Part shown: positions 50,650 through 59,490 of the stretch, piece by piece
Layout: every line of letters begins with the position of its first letter
Position numbering within the stretch: position 1 is the stretch's first letter
From: Aestuariimicrobium soli
GTDB taxonomy: Bacteria > Actinomycetota > Actinomycetes > Propionibacteriales > Propionibacteriaceae
Length of the DNA stretch: 64,000 nt
Assembly: GCF_051192575.1 (NCBI RefSeq)
Contig: NZ_JBPJSQ010000006.1
Coordinates: 434,001-498,000 of the forward strand
Direction of reading: 5' to 3'
Notes under the pieces: model-generated
The model's input: only the letters and a program-made list of their open reading frames with translations
The model's database searches: none
What the model was told of the DNA's origin: nothing
Position numbers and translations under genes: made by a program

Positions 50650-52430
50650 GGGCGGAACCCCTCCTGCACCTTCTTCAGCGCCGCCGCGTCGAGCTTGTGG
50701 CGTCGGTCGAAGGTGAGCATGCCGTTCAGCTCGGTGCCCACGTCGGTGAGCTGGGTCCAGCAATAGCCCTGCCACGGACCCTGCTTCAGCGCCTCGATCA
50801 GCGCCTCGGTCTCGCTGAGCAGTTCGTCGCCGTTCCTCACCGAGTGGTAGCCCCAGCCGTCGTCGTCCGACAGCGACAGCCCACCGAACTCGGTGAGCAG
50901 CCACGGTGCCTCGTCCGAGACCTCGTCGCCGACGACCAACCGGCGGCCCGCCGGCGGACGCACGGCCCACGCGTCACCCTCGGCGAAACCGGTGGCGACC
51001 TGGTCGGGGGTGCGGTAGTCGTGCACGGCCAGGATGTCTGTGGCCACCTGTTCCCAGCCGTCGTTGCCGACCACCGGACGACTGCCGTCGATCGCGTGGG
51101 CCAGGTGGTAGAGCGTCGCCTGCAGGTGCTGCTGCAGCGGGTTGGTGAGGTCGTTCATGCCCCACGACTCGTTCATCGGCACCCACGTGACCACGCTCGG
51201 GTGTGAGCGGTCGCGGGCGATCAGTTCGGTGAGCATGGTGCTCAGCTCGCCCACCGAGTTCGGGGTGAAGGCGTAGGCCGAGGGCAGTTCGTCCCAGACC
51301 AGGAAGCCGAGCACGTCGGCGGCGTACATGAACCGCGGGTCCTCGATCTTCTGGTGCTTGCGGGCGCCGTTGAAGCCGAGTTCCTTGGCGAGCTCGATGT
51401 CGCGGACGAGCGCCTCGGCGCTCGGCGGGGTGAGCCCGGTCTCGGGCCAGTAGCCCTGGTCGAGCACCAGCCGCTGGGGGTAGGGCCGCTTGTTGAGGCA
51501 CAGGCGTCCGTCGATGACCTCGATCTCGCGCATGCCGGCGTGGCTGTGCACGGTGTCGACGACCTCGCCGCCGACCTTGACGGTGACCTCGAGCTGGTAG
51601 AGCTGCGGACGATCCGGGCTCCACAGTCGCACCCCGGCGGCGTCGATGACATCATCGCCGCGCAGGCCGGCATGCTGCTCGCGCAGGCTCAGGCTGAGGG
51701 TGGCATGGCCGCGGCGGTCGACCGAGGTGGCACCCCAGGCCACGACGGCCCCCTCGAAGGAGGCGGCGATCTCGACCGTGGCCTCGGCAGCGGCAGTGGT
51801 CAGCGGTGTCGGGAGCACGGCCTCGAGGTGGAGCAGCCCTCGTCCGATCTCGGGAGTGGCGATCAGGTCGACCAGGTGCGCGGGCGCGACCGGCTCGAGC
51901 CAGACCGACTGCCAGATGCCGGTGGTCGGGGTGTACCAGATGGCCTCGTTGATGCCGTACCAGTGCTGCTTGCCGCGCGGCTGGTCCATGCGCGTGTTGT
52001 CGTCGACGACCCGCACCGTGAGGTGATGGTCACCGGACGAGAGCAGGTGCCCGATGGCGGCCCGGAACGGGGTGTAGCCGCCGCGGTGGCTGGCGACGTG
52101 CTCGCCGTCGACCCAGACGTCGCAAGCGTGATCGACGGCACCGAAGTGCAGCATCACCTCGTCACCCTCGTCGGCGTCGGCGGGGCGGCTGACGGTGCGG
52201 TGGTACCAGACCACGGGGGTGTGCTCGTGGGCCTCGATGCCCGAGGCCTCCCATTCCGGGGCGAACGGCACGGTGATGGTCTGCGGCTGGCCAGCGGCAC
52301 CGAAGTCACGGTGCCAGCCCGCGACCAGCCCGGAGTTCTCGGGGTCACGGACGAAGTCCCAAGCCCCGTCGAGGCTGGTGAAGCGGTCTCGCCTGAGCCG
52401 CGGGCGGGGATGGTCAATCTCGAGGGTCAT
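50646..52430 (-). CDS. Glycoside hydrolase family 2 protein
   Basis: 594 aa with no signal peptide. The sugar-binding domain (about 15-180), an immunoglobulin-like domain and the catalytic barrel are seen in order. The acid/base Glu is in VPMNESWGMNDLTNP and the nucleophile Glu in LLTEFGGLSLSDD. Substrate could be a beta-galactoside, -glucuronide or -mannoside. A GAAGG site precedes the ATG. Confidence 0.92.
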   Translation of the reverse strand: MTLEIDHPRPRLRRDRFTSLDGAWDFVRDPENSGLVAGWHRDFGAAGQPQTITVPFAPEWEASGIEAHEHTPVVWYHRTVSRPADADEGDEVMLHFGAVDHACDVWVDGEHVASHRGGYTPFRAAIGHLLSSGDHHLTVRVVDDNTRMDQPRGKQHWYGINEAIWYTPTTGIWQSVWLEPVAPAHLVDLIATPEIGRGLLHLEAVLPTPLTTAAAEATVEIAASFEGAVVAWGATSVDRRGHATLSLSLREQHAGLRGDDVIDAAGVRLWSPDRPQLYQLEVTVKVGGEVVDTVHSHAGMREIEVIDGRLCLNKRPYPQRLVLDQGYWPETGLTPPSAEALVRDIELAKELGFNGARKHQKIEDPRFMYAADVLGFLVWDELPSAYAFTPNSVGELSTMLTELIARDRSHPSVVTWVPMNESWGMNDLTNPLQQHLQATLYHLAHAIDGSRPVVGNDGWEQVATDILAVHDYRTPDQVATGFAEGDAWAVRPPAGRRLVVGDEVSDEAPWLLTEFGGLSLSDDDGWGYHSVRNGDELLSETEALIEALKQGPWQGYCWTQLTDVGTELNGMLTFDRRHKLDAAALKKVQEGFRP

Positions 52431-52451
52431 GAGCTGCCTTCCTGAAGGTCT

Positions 52452-52465
52452 TTGCAACGTTGTAA
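52452..52465. promoter_or_regulatory. LacI-family operator upstream of the GH2 gene
   Basis: TTGCAACGTTGTAA is a near-perfect palindrome 22 nt before the ATG at 52430, placed to block transcription or translation start. It differs from the importer operator at 10723. Confidence 0.65.
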
Positions 52466-52530
52466 CTCGAGGACGAGCCTACTGGTGTGCACCCCTCGCC
52501 GCGAGCCATCTCGCAGGCGTGGCGCGACCT

Positions 52531-52985
52531 GCACCAGTTGGGGCAGCCAGGCGGGGGTTTCTGGCTCAAGAGATCCCGGAAGGCCTCCTGGATGCCCCAG
52601 TTGGTGCGGAGGCGCCGGCGATGACGCCGCCGGCGGCGAGGGCGGTCTGCGAAATGGGGCACGCACGCGGGGGTTCGGTAGCTCTGAGCTACGAGACCGG
52701 CTCGTGGCTGCCCCAGTTGGCGCTCTCGTGGCTGCATCGGCCTGCGCGGCCCGCCTGCCTGGCCACCACCCGCGGCGCGCTCGCGGCTTCCTCGACCGGT
52801 GAGGCCCCTCGAAGGTGTCCTTGGGTCAAGCGGCACCCAAGCAGCGTGGGCAGCCGAGAGAAGTTTGTATCGATCCATGATAACGCAATCATCCTTTGTT
52901 ACCGTCTGCCAGTTGGGGCAGCCACGCGGGGGTTCGGTAGCTCTGAGCTACAGAACTGCCTCGTGGCTGCCCCGATTGGCGTGGA
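52531..52985. repeat. Cluster of three palindromic repeats (TTGGGGCAGCCACG family)
   Basis: Copy A is 52531-52608, B about 52653-52721 and C 52908-52985. B and C share GGGGGTTCGGTAGCTCTGAG, in which GTAGCTCTGAGCTAC is a small inner hairpin. In C the outer arms are CCAGTTGGGGCAGCCACG and its complement. The gap 52431-53087 otherwise holds no gene. The stretch 52863-52905 is clearly AT-richer, with TATCGATCCATGATA, and might be a promoter. Confidence 0.75.
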
Positions 52986-53027
52986 GACGATCCGCGCCGC
53001 CCCCAGACCCAGGCCCCACCCACGGCA

Positions 53028-53059
53028 AGGGCCCCGCCGGATCACTCCGACGGGGCCCT
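53028..53059 (-). terminator. Terminator of the WbpD-WbpE-WbpB-like operon
   Basis: AGGGCCCCGTCGGA pairs with TCCGGCGGGGCCCT-type sequence with one mismatch and a 4-nt loop. It is 29 nt after the last stop. Confidence 0.75.
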
Positions 53060-53087
53060 GAGCGCCTCAGGCAGACGAAACCTGCGC

Positions 53088-54089
53088 TCAGCCCTCGATC
53101 TTGAGGAACTGGTTGGTCTTCGAGCTCTCGATCATGGCCTCGCAGACCTCGACCACACGCGCGCCCTCCTCGAGCGTCACGATGGTCGCGCCCTCCTTGC
53201 CCAGCACGGCGTCACGGAAGTTCTCGTGCTCGGTGCGCAGCGGCTCGGGCTTCGGGATGGCGAACCGGGTCATGTCACCCTCGGCCACGCCCCGGAAGTT
53301 GGCGATGTCGTCCCAAGTGGTGGCGACGGTGCCGTTGGCGTAGAAGGTGAGGTCGGCCGTCAGGGTGTCGGCGATGAACATGCCCTTCTCACCGGTCACC
53401 ATGGTCAGCCGCTCCTTGGTGGGCGACAGCCAGTTGACCAGGTGGTTCGACATCAGCCCGCCCTCGAGGGTGCAGGTCGCCGAGACCATGTCTTCGTACT
53501 GCCGACCCGACTTGAACATCGAGCGCGCCGCGACCCATTCGTACTTGCGCTGGGTGACCCAGGCGGTCAGGTCGACGTCGTGGCTGGCGAGGTCCTTGAT
53601 CACACCGACGTCGGCGATCCGGTTCGGGAAGGGACCCTGCCGACGGGTGGCGATCTGGTACAGGTCGCCGAGGTCGCCGTTCTCGAGCCGCTTGCGCAAG
53701 CTCTGCAGCGCCGGGTTGAACCGCTCGATGTGCCCGACGGCGCCCACCAGACCCTTGGACGAGAAGGCCTCGGCCAGCCGACGGGCCGCCTCGGTGGACG
53801 CGGCCAGCGGCTTCTCGATCAGGGCGTGCACCCCGGCCTCGGCCAGCTTGAGCCCGATCTCCTCATGGGTGAACGTGGGCGCTGCCACCACCACGTAGTC
53901 GAGGTCGGGGGTCTCGAGCAGCGCGTCGATGTCGGCCAGCACGGGCAGGTCGCCGGCGACGCCGAACGGATCCTTGCCCGAGGCGTCGGCGACGGCCACC
54001 AGGTCGACCCCGTCGATGGCCTTCAGGTTGCGGGCATGGTTCTTGCCCATCGAGCCGATGCCGATGAGCCCGGCGCGCAGGCCTCCCAT
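53088..54089 (-). CDS. Gfo/Idh/MocA oxidoreductase (WbpB/WlbA-like)
   Basis: 333 aa. NAD-binding GLIGIGSMGKNHARN, then ALIEKPLAAS and GVIKDLASHDVDL. WbpB-type enzymes oxidise C3 of UDP-GlcNAcA to a keto sugar. It lies next to an aminotransferase and an acetyltransferase, matching the next two steps. The ATG at 54089 gives 1 nt spacing; an in-frame GTG at 54098 would overlap the aminotransferase stop. Confidence 0.9.
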   Translation of the reverse strand: MGGLRAGLIGIGSMGKNHARNLKAIDGVDLVAVADASGKDPFGVAGDLPVLADIDALLETPDLDYVVVAAPTFTHEEIGLKLAEAGVHALIEKPLAASTEAARRLAEAFSSKGLVGAVGHIERFNPALQSLRKRLENGDLGDLYQIATRRQGPFPNRIADVGVIKDLASHDVDLTAWVTQRKYEWVAARSMFKSGRQYEDMVSATCTLEGGLMSNHLVNWLSPTKERLTMVTGEKGMFIADTLTADLTFYANGTVATTWDDIANFRGVAEGDMTRFAIPKPEPLRTEHENFRDAVLGKEGATIVTLEEGARVVEVCEAMIESSKTNQFLKIEG

Positions 54090-54090
54090 G

Positions 54091-55182
54091 TCAGGCACCC
54101 GCCTTCGCCAGGGTGTTCACGGCCGTGACGATGCGCTCCAGGTGCTCCTGGGTGACCGACGGGTGCACCGGCAGCGACAGGCACTCCAGTGCCGCACGCT
54201 CGGTCTCGGGCAGGTCAACGGCGGCCTGGAAGGGAGCCAGACGGTGGTTGGGCACGGGGTAGAACATGCCCGAGCCGACGTTGTACTCGTCCTTCAGCGC
54301 CTTCGCGAGGCCGTCACGATCACCGGCCACGCGGATCGTGTACTGGTGGTACACGTGCACCGCACCGTCGGCCACCGGCGGCGGGGTGACCCCTTCGAGG
54401 TTGGACGACAGGAAGGCCGCGTTGCTCTGACGGGTCTTCGTCCACGCGTCGACCTTGGTCAACTGCACGCGGCCGATGGCGGCGTGGATGTCGGTCATGC
54501 GGTTGTTCAGGCCGACGACCTCGTTGTGGTACTGCTGCAGCATGCCTTGGTTGCGGTAGAGCCGCAGGTTGCGCTCGATGGTCTCGTCGGCGGCCGAGAC
54601 CATGCCGCCCTCGCCCGAGGTCATGTTCTTGGTCGGGTAGAGCGAGAACATCGCGAACTCGCCGAAGGCACCCACCGGGGTGCCACCCAGCGAGGCGCCG
54701 TGGGCCTGGGCGGCATCCTCGAAGAGCTTGAGGCCGTGCTTGTCGGCGATGGCGCGCAGGGCGGTCATGTTGGCCGGGTGCCCGTAGAGGTGCACCGGCA
54801 TGATCGCCTTCGTCCGCTCGGTGATCGAGGCCTCGACCGAGGCCGGGTCGAGACAGAAAGAGTCGGGCTCGATGTCGGCGAAGACCGGGGTGGCGCCGGT
54901 CAGGGCCACCGAGTTGGCGGTCGCTGCGAAGGTGAACGACGGCACGATGACCTCGTCACCGGCGCCGATCCCGCACGACAGCAGACCCAGATGCAGGCCC
55001 GAGGTGCCCGAGTTCACGGCCACGCAGGCGCGTCCCAGCTTGAAGTGTTCGGAGAACTCGGCCTCGAAGGCGGCGACCTCGGGCCCCTGGGCGATCATGC
55101 CCGAGCGCAGCACGCGGTCGACGGCCTCGCGCTCCTCGTCACCGATGAGCGGCTTGGCCGGCGGGATGAACTCTTCGGACAT
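54091..55182 (-). CDS. DegT/DnrJ/EryC1/StrS aminotransferase (WbpE-like)
   Basis: 363 aa. PLP motifs: NSGTSGLHLGLL, EDAAQAHGASLGG and the Schiff-base Lys in SLYPTKNMTSGEGG. It transfers an amino group to the C3 keto sugar made by the WbpB-like enzyme. Its start overlaps the previous stop by 1 nt (TGATG). Confidence 0.92.
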   Translation of the reverse strand: MSEEFIPPAKPLIGDEEREAVDRVLRSGMIAQGPEVAAFEAEFSEHFKLGRACVAVNSGTSGLHLGLLSCGIGAGDEVIVPSFTFAATANSVALTGATPVFADIEPDSFCLDPASVEASITERTKAIMPVHLYGHPANMTALRAIADKHGLKLFEDAAQAHGASLGGTPVGAFGEFAMFSLYPTKNMTSGEGGMVSAADETIERNLRLYRNQGMLQQYHNEVVGLNNRMTDIHAAIGRVQLTKVDAWTKTRQSNAAFLSSNLEGVTPPPVADGAVHVYHQYTIRVAGDRDGLAKALKDEYNVGSGMFYPVPNHRLAPFQAAVDLPETERAALECLSLPVHPSVTQEHLERIVTAVNTLAKAGA

Positions 55183-55787
55183 CAGTTGTTCTCCTCAACA
55201 AGAGTCAGGACATCGTCGTTCTCGACGAACTGGTCGCCGGTCTTGGGGTCGACGAAGCGACCCTCCCCGGCCGGTTCGAGGGGGAAGCCGGATCGGCCCA
55301 CCCATTTGATGCGCTTGGCCGGCACTCCGGCGACGAGCGCGTAGTCGGGCACGTCCTTCACGACCACCGAGCCGGCGGCCACGGTCGCCCAGGCGCCGAC
55401 GGTCACGGGCGCCACGCACACGGCGCGGGCGCCGATCGAGCAGCCCTCCTTGAGGGTCACCCCCACCGGCTCCCAGTCGTGGGCGCTCTTCGAGGTGCCG
55501 TCGGGGTTGATGGCCCGCGGGAAGGTGTCGTTGGTCAGCACCGCGGCCGGGCCGATGAACACCCCGTTCTCGAGGTGCGCCGGCTCGTAGACCAAGGCGT
55601 AGTTCTGGATCTTGCAGTTGTCACCGACGTGCACCCCCGAACCGATGTAGGCGCCTCGTCCGACGATCACGTTCTCGCCGATCTCGGCGCCACCCCGCAC
55701 CTGGGCGAGATGCCAGACGGACGATCCGTCGCCAATCGTCACGCCGTCATCGAGATCGGCGGAGGGCTGGATGCGCGCATTGGACAA
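55182..55787 (-). CDS. Left-handed beta-helix N-acetyltransferase (WbpD/WlbB-like)
   Basis: 201 aa. Hexapeptide repeats run from about residue 10 to 150 (IGDGSSVWHLAQVRGGAEIGEN, IGSGVHVGDNCKIQN). It probably N-acetylates the 3-amino sugar. The start is TTG at 55787 with AGGAGG ahead, the first gene of the three-gene operon. Confidence 0.9.
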   Translation of the reverse strand: MSNARIQPSADLDDGVTIGDGSSVWHLAQVRGGAEIGENVIVGRGAYIGSGVHVGDNCKIQNYALVYEPAHLENGVFIGPAAVLTNDTFPRAINPDGTSKSAHDWEPVGVTLKEGCSIGARAVCVAPVTVGAWATVAAGSVVVKDVPDYALVAGVPAKRIKWVGRSGFPLEPAGEGRFVDPKTGDQFVENDDVLTLVEENN

Positions 55788-55850
55788 TGAAGCCTCCTGG
55801 GTTCCGGCGCCCGGTGGGACGAGGTCACCCGCGGGCAGTGCATGACGAGC

Positions 55851-57269
55851 CTAGCGCCTCGCCTCGGCGTCGACGCGGGGCGGGGCCGGGGATGTCTCCG
55901 TTTCCCGGTGGCCGGTGCTGAGCACGGCGAACACCACGAGCCACCAGACCATGCTCACGCTGAAGTTCTTGAACAGGTAGCTGTCGAAGGCGAAGCCGAC
56001 CAGCGCGGCGCAGGCGACCGAGGTGAGCACCATGTTGGCGATGGTGCCGCCGCGAATCCACTGCACGGCGATCGGCAGCACCACCAGGGCGAGCAGCACC
56101 AGCCCGACCAGACCCAGCTCGGCCATCACCTCGAGGTAGAGGGAGTGCGAGTGGTAGAGCGTCTGCCCGTAGGGGCCGATCATGCGGGAGCGCCACGGCA
56201 GCGGCTGCCAGCCGGATTCGTAGGCGAACCAGGGCCAGATGCCGCCCGAGCCGACCCCGACCAGCACCGTGTGCCAGTTCTGGGTGACCGCCGCCCAGCC
56301 GATCCGCCAGGTCATCATGCGCCCGGCCGATCCGTTGTCGAGCCGGTCGAGAATGGGTGAGAGGAACGCCGCGACGACCACCCCGATGCCGCCCAGCAGG
56401 TAGACCCACTTCGAGCGCACGGCGAGCCGCTCCCCCAGCCCGGTGTGCTCGCGGGCCAGTCGGACGAAGGCGACCACGCCGAAGAACACGATCATCAGGA
56501 TCGCCCCGCGGGAGCCGGTGAGCAGCAGCAGTGCCAGGTGGCACAGGGCCACCACCTGCGAGACGTGCGGACGATGCCCCCGCAGCACTCCCGCGACGGC
56601 CACCGCGAAGGCGGCCATCAACACCACGGGGTAGACGGCGGCGCCGCCCATCTGGGTCCAGAGCCGACTGCCGCCGACCTCGAGCCAGACACGCAGCCAG
56701 CCCAGCAGGCTGAGCGGCACCAGCAGCACCGACATGCGCCACAGCAGGCGGAACCGGCGGGAGGCTGGCACGCTGGCGATGATCGCGAACGAGGTCCAGG
56801 TGATCAGCAGCGCCTCGATGGCCGGGAAGACCACCAGCATGCGGGGCACGTCGGCGGGCTTGAGGGCCTTGCCGATCCACACGACCGGGTGGCTCAGCCC
56901 CGAACTGATCAGCGCGAACCCGAACAGCCCGGTGGCCGCCGCCAGACAGAACCACGCCGGCCCGGGCATGGACTGCCCGAGGGCGCGGACGAGCGACCCC
57001 GACGCACCGGCTGAATCCGACGCACCCGCTGAATCAGACGCACCCGACATTTCCGCCCGACACCGGCGCACCCAGACCACCAGGGTGGCCACCAGCAGCA
57101 CGGCGCAGACGGGCACGAACAGGGGCATCCACCCGGTGCCGGGCACGGGCCCGGAGGTGTTCAACAGGCTCACCATCACCAGGGCGGCCACCAACAGCAG
57201 CCCGTGCACCCGCGACAGCCAGTCGCCGGTCACCCGCTCCGCGGGCACGGGTGAGGGGGTCTCGGGCAC
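55851..57269 (-). CDS. O-antigen polymerase/ligase-like membrane protein (copy 1)
   Basis: 472 aa, about 12 membrane helices. The large loop and MIGPYGQTLYHSHSLYLEVMAELG correspond to the Wzy_C/O-antigen ligase region, where the H-S/N-x-Y/L is conserved. DSYLFKNFSVSMVWWL near the end matches the copy at 62125-63519. GTG start 6 nt after TAGGCT. It may polymerise or ligate the surface glycan. Confidence 0.85.
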   Translation of the reverse strand: MPETPSPVPAERVTGDWLSRVHGLLLVAALVMVSLLNTSGPVPGTGWMPLFVPVCAVLLVATLVVWVRRCRAEMSGASDSAGASDSAGASGSLVRALGQSMPGPAWFCLAAATGLFGFALISSGLSHPVVWIGKALKPADVPRMLVVFPAIEALLITWTSFAIIASVPASRRFRLLWRMSVLLVPLSLLGWLRVWLEVGGSRLWTQMGGAAVYPVVLMAAFAVAVAGVLRGHRPHVSQVVALCHLALLLLTGSRGAILMIVFFGVVAFVRLAREHTGLGERLAVRSKWVYLLGGIGVVVAAFLSPILDRLDNGSAGRMMTWRIGWAAVTQNWHTVLVGVGSGGIWPWFAYESGWQPLPWRSRMIGPYGQTLYHSHSLYLEVMAELGLVGLVLLALVVLPIAVQWIRGGTIANMVLTSVACAALVGFAFDSYLFKNFSVSMVWWLVVFAVLSTGHRETETSPAPPRVDAEARR

Positions 57270-57275
57270 CCGACC

Positions 57276-57281
57276 AGCCTA
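57276..57281 (-). promoter_or_regulatory. -10 hexamer (TAGGCT), leaderless start of polymerase/ligase copy 1
   Basis: TAGGCT on the minus strand, 6 nt before GTG 57269. Confidence 0.55.
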
Positions 57282-57359
57282 GCCCTCGCCACCGGTCGCG
57301 CGGGGCGCGGCCGTGCTCGCACGCGACGTTGCACCTCGAGAACTTCCCGCCGGGGCGAC

Positions 57360-57365
57360 TAGCAT
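57360..57365 (+). promoter_or_regulatory. -10 hexamer (TAGCAT), leaderless start of the Wzz-like gene
   Basis: TAGCAT is followed by 6 nt and GTG 57372. Confidence 0.55.
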
Positions 57366-57371
57366 GGCCGC

Positions 57372-58142
57372 GTGACCCACGACGCACCCCAGACCTCGTC
57401 CGGCGACGCGCGCCAGGCCCCCGACGACGTCACGGCGGCCACCGCCCCGGTGGCCGAGATCACGATCGTCGATCGGACGAGCGCCGACGCGCCCGTCTAC
57501 TCCGACGACCGCGCGCTCGACGTGCTGGGCTACGTCATGACCCTGCGCCGATTCCTGCTGCCCGCCGCCGTCGTGGCGCTGGTGGTGCTGGCGCTCGGCG
57601 CGGTGTACACGCTCACTCGTCCGGCCGCCTACACCGCCGAGGTGGTGGTGCTGCTGGTGCCCAGCAAGGTCACCACCGAGGCCGAGGCGACCCAGCAGGC
57701 CGCGCTGCTGCCGATGGTGGCGCGCAGCTACTCGCAGATGGGCACCTCACGCATCGTGCTCGAACCGGTGGCGAAGGCCGCGAACGATCCGGCGGTGACC
57801 GTGGAGACCCTGGCCGCCCGGGTGTCGGTCGGCTACCCCGCGAACTCCCTGCTGCTGCGCTTCAGCGTCAGTGGCACCGACCCCACCAAGACGGCGGCAC
57901 TCGCCAACCAGGTGGCCGACAGCTATGTCACCCACGTGGGCGACTTCGGGCCGGCCGTCGGCAACAGCGTCTCGCTGGGCGCCAAGGTGATCGATCGGCC
58001 AGCGACCCCGTTGACCCCGCTGGCCTCGACGAAGCCCCAACTCGCGGCAGCCTCGGTGATCGGCGCCCTGGTGGTGGGTCTGCTGACCGCGGTCGCGCTC
58101 GACGTGGTCAGTCGGCGTCGTCGCCAGCTGCGGTCTCGCTGA
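57372..58142 (+). CDS. Wzz-like chain-length determinant protein
   Basis: 256 aa. Two membrane helices (about 60-80 and 220-240) flank an extracytoplasmic domain beginning YTAEVVVLLVPS, with the terminal RPATPLTPLASTKPQLAAAS as the Pro-rich segment of Wzz. No kinase domain is attached. It would set glycan chain length together with a Wzy polymerase. Its last 35 nt overlap the convergent 58108 gene. Confidence 0.85.
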   Translation: MTHDAPQTSSGDARQAPDDVTAATAPVAEITIVDRTSADAPVYSDDRALDVLGYVMTLRRFLLPAAVVALVVLALGAVYTLTRPAAYTAEVVVLLVPSKVTTEAEATQQAALLPMVARSYSQMGTSRIVLEPVAKAANDPAVTVETLAARVSVGYPANSLLLRFSVSGTDPTKTAALANQVADSYVTHVGDFGPAVGNSVSLGAKVIDRPATPLTPLASTKPQLAAASVIGALVVGLLTAVALDVVSRRRRQLRSR

Positions 58143-59490
58143 CGACGACCGGCGGCGAGTCGCTCCGGCGGCGCTTCGTCGTGTCGTACAGCTGGAAGGC
58201 CGAGATCGAGGCGGCCAGGAACGGGTAGACCCAGTAGTAACGCATGGTCGACGACGGCACGACACCGATGATCGGCATGAGCGCCGTGACGGTGACCGCC
58301 GAGACCTCGCGCCACCCCGTGGCGATGCGCAGCAGCCACAGCCCGCGGTTGAGCACGTAGATCCAGAGCACCACGAAGGCGATCAGCGTCGGAATGCCGT
58401 ACATGCTGGCAATCTCGAGCAGCATGTTGTGGGGGTTCATCAGCACGGGCCCGTAGATCTCGGCCGCGAGCTCACTGAAGTACTGCGGCGAGGCGAAGCC
58501 GTGCCAGAAGTAGCCGCGGTCGGGCGGCATCATCGCCAGGGTGTCGCGAATGATTCCCACGCGGCGCAGCGACGAGGGATCGGTGAAGAAGGGCATCTGG
58601 CTGGCCAGCAGCCCGGCCAGTGTGACGCCGGTCAGCCCGAGCACCAGCATGGGCACGCTCACCAGCCCCCGGTGCCGCACCCGGGCCGTGGTCACGACCA
58701 CGATCACGATGCCGATCACCAACGCCATCAGGGCGCCGCGGGAGCCGATCACCACGATCAGGAATGACAGGAAGGCGAGCGCGCCGATGCGGGCGGCGCG
58801 CACCTTGCGTGACACGCCCGCCCCCAGCAGCAACTGGGCGGTGAGCACGGTGCCGAAGATGGCCATCGCCACCGAGAAGTCGTTGTAGTTGGGAAAGATC
58901 GAGGCGACGATCAACCGGTTCTGGGAGATCTGGTCGACGGTGTTTCCTTCGGGGTAGAGGATCGGCAGCAGCTTGATGCCGCTGATCACCTCGAACGCGG
59001 CCAGCCCCAGCACCGCCCACAGCCCCAGCACGATGCCGTCCATCACCCGCTTGAGCACCTGGGTCTGGCGTTGGGTGGTGGTGATGGCCGCGGTGAGCGC
59101 CATCATCACCACCATCACGGTGGCGTTGTTGACCAGCGGAATGGGGCTGAACTCCGCCCCCCACACGCCCGGGTCGGGAAGCCTGCTCCACGCCACGAGG
59201 GACGACCCCAGGCCCAGCAGCATGAACGCCCACAAGGGGGCGGCGGTCGCGCGGGGCACCCGAATGCCGTTCCAGGCCAGCACCACCACCGACAGCAGGG
59301 CCACCAGCACCACCGACAACGGCAGCCGCAGGATCAGCGCGGCAATCGCCACGGTCAGGGCCAGCGAGGCGTCGCGGGTGGCGAAGTCGAGATCGCTGCG
59401 CCGCGGTGCCCGCCACCAGGTGGGTCGCCGGCGAGCGCGAACGGTCGGTGTGGCCAGAGTCGCGCTGGCCGGGGTCGGGTGGGCGGTCAC
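58108..59490 (-). CDS. O-antigen polymerase/ligase-like membrane protein (copy 2, divergent)
   Basis: 460 aa, about 12 helices. The Wzy_C-type region reads GPVLMNPHNMLLEIASMYGIPT. It is less similar to the other two copies and lacks their FKNFSVS segment. The GTG start overlaps the stop of the upstream GT4 gene (GTGA), so the two form an operon. Confidence 0.83.
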   Translation of the reverse strand: MTAHPTPASATLATPTVRARRRPTWWRAPRRSDLDFATRDASLALTVAIAALILRLPLSVVLVALLSVVVLAWNGIRVPRATAAPLWAFMLLGLGSSLVAWSRLPDPGVWGAEFSPIPLVNNATVMVVMMALTAAITTTQRQTQVLKRVMDGIVLGLWAVLGLAAFEVISGIKLLPILYPEGNTVDQISQNRLIVASIFPNYNDFSVAMAIFGTVLTAQLLLGAGVSRKVRAARIGALAFLSFLIVVIGSRGALMALVIGIVIVVVTTARVRHRGLVSVPMLVLGLTGVTLAGLLASQMPFFTDPSSLRRVGIIRDTLAMMPPDRGYFWHGFASPQYFSELAAEIYGPVLMNPHNMLLEIASMYGIPTLIAFVVLWIYVLNRGLWLLRIATGWREVSAVTVTALMPIIGVVPSSTMRYYWVYPFLAASISAFQLYDTTKRRRSDSPPVVVSETAAGDDAD

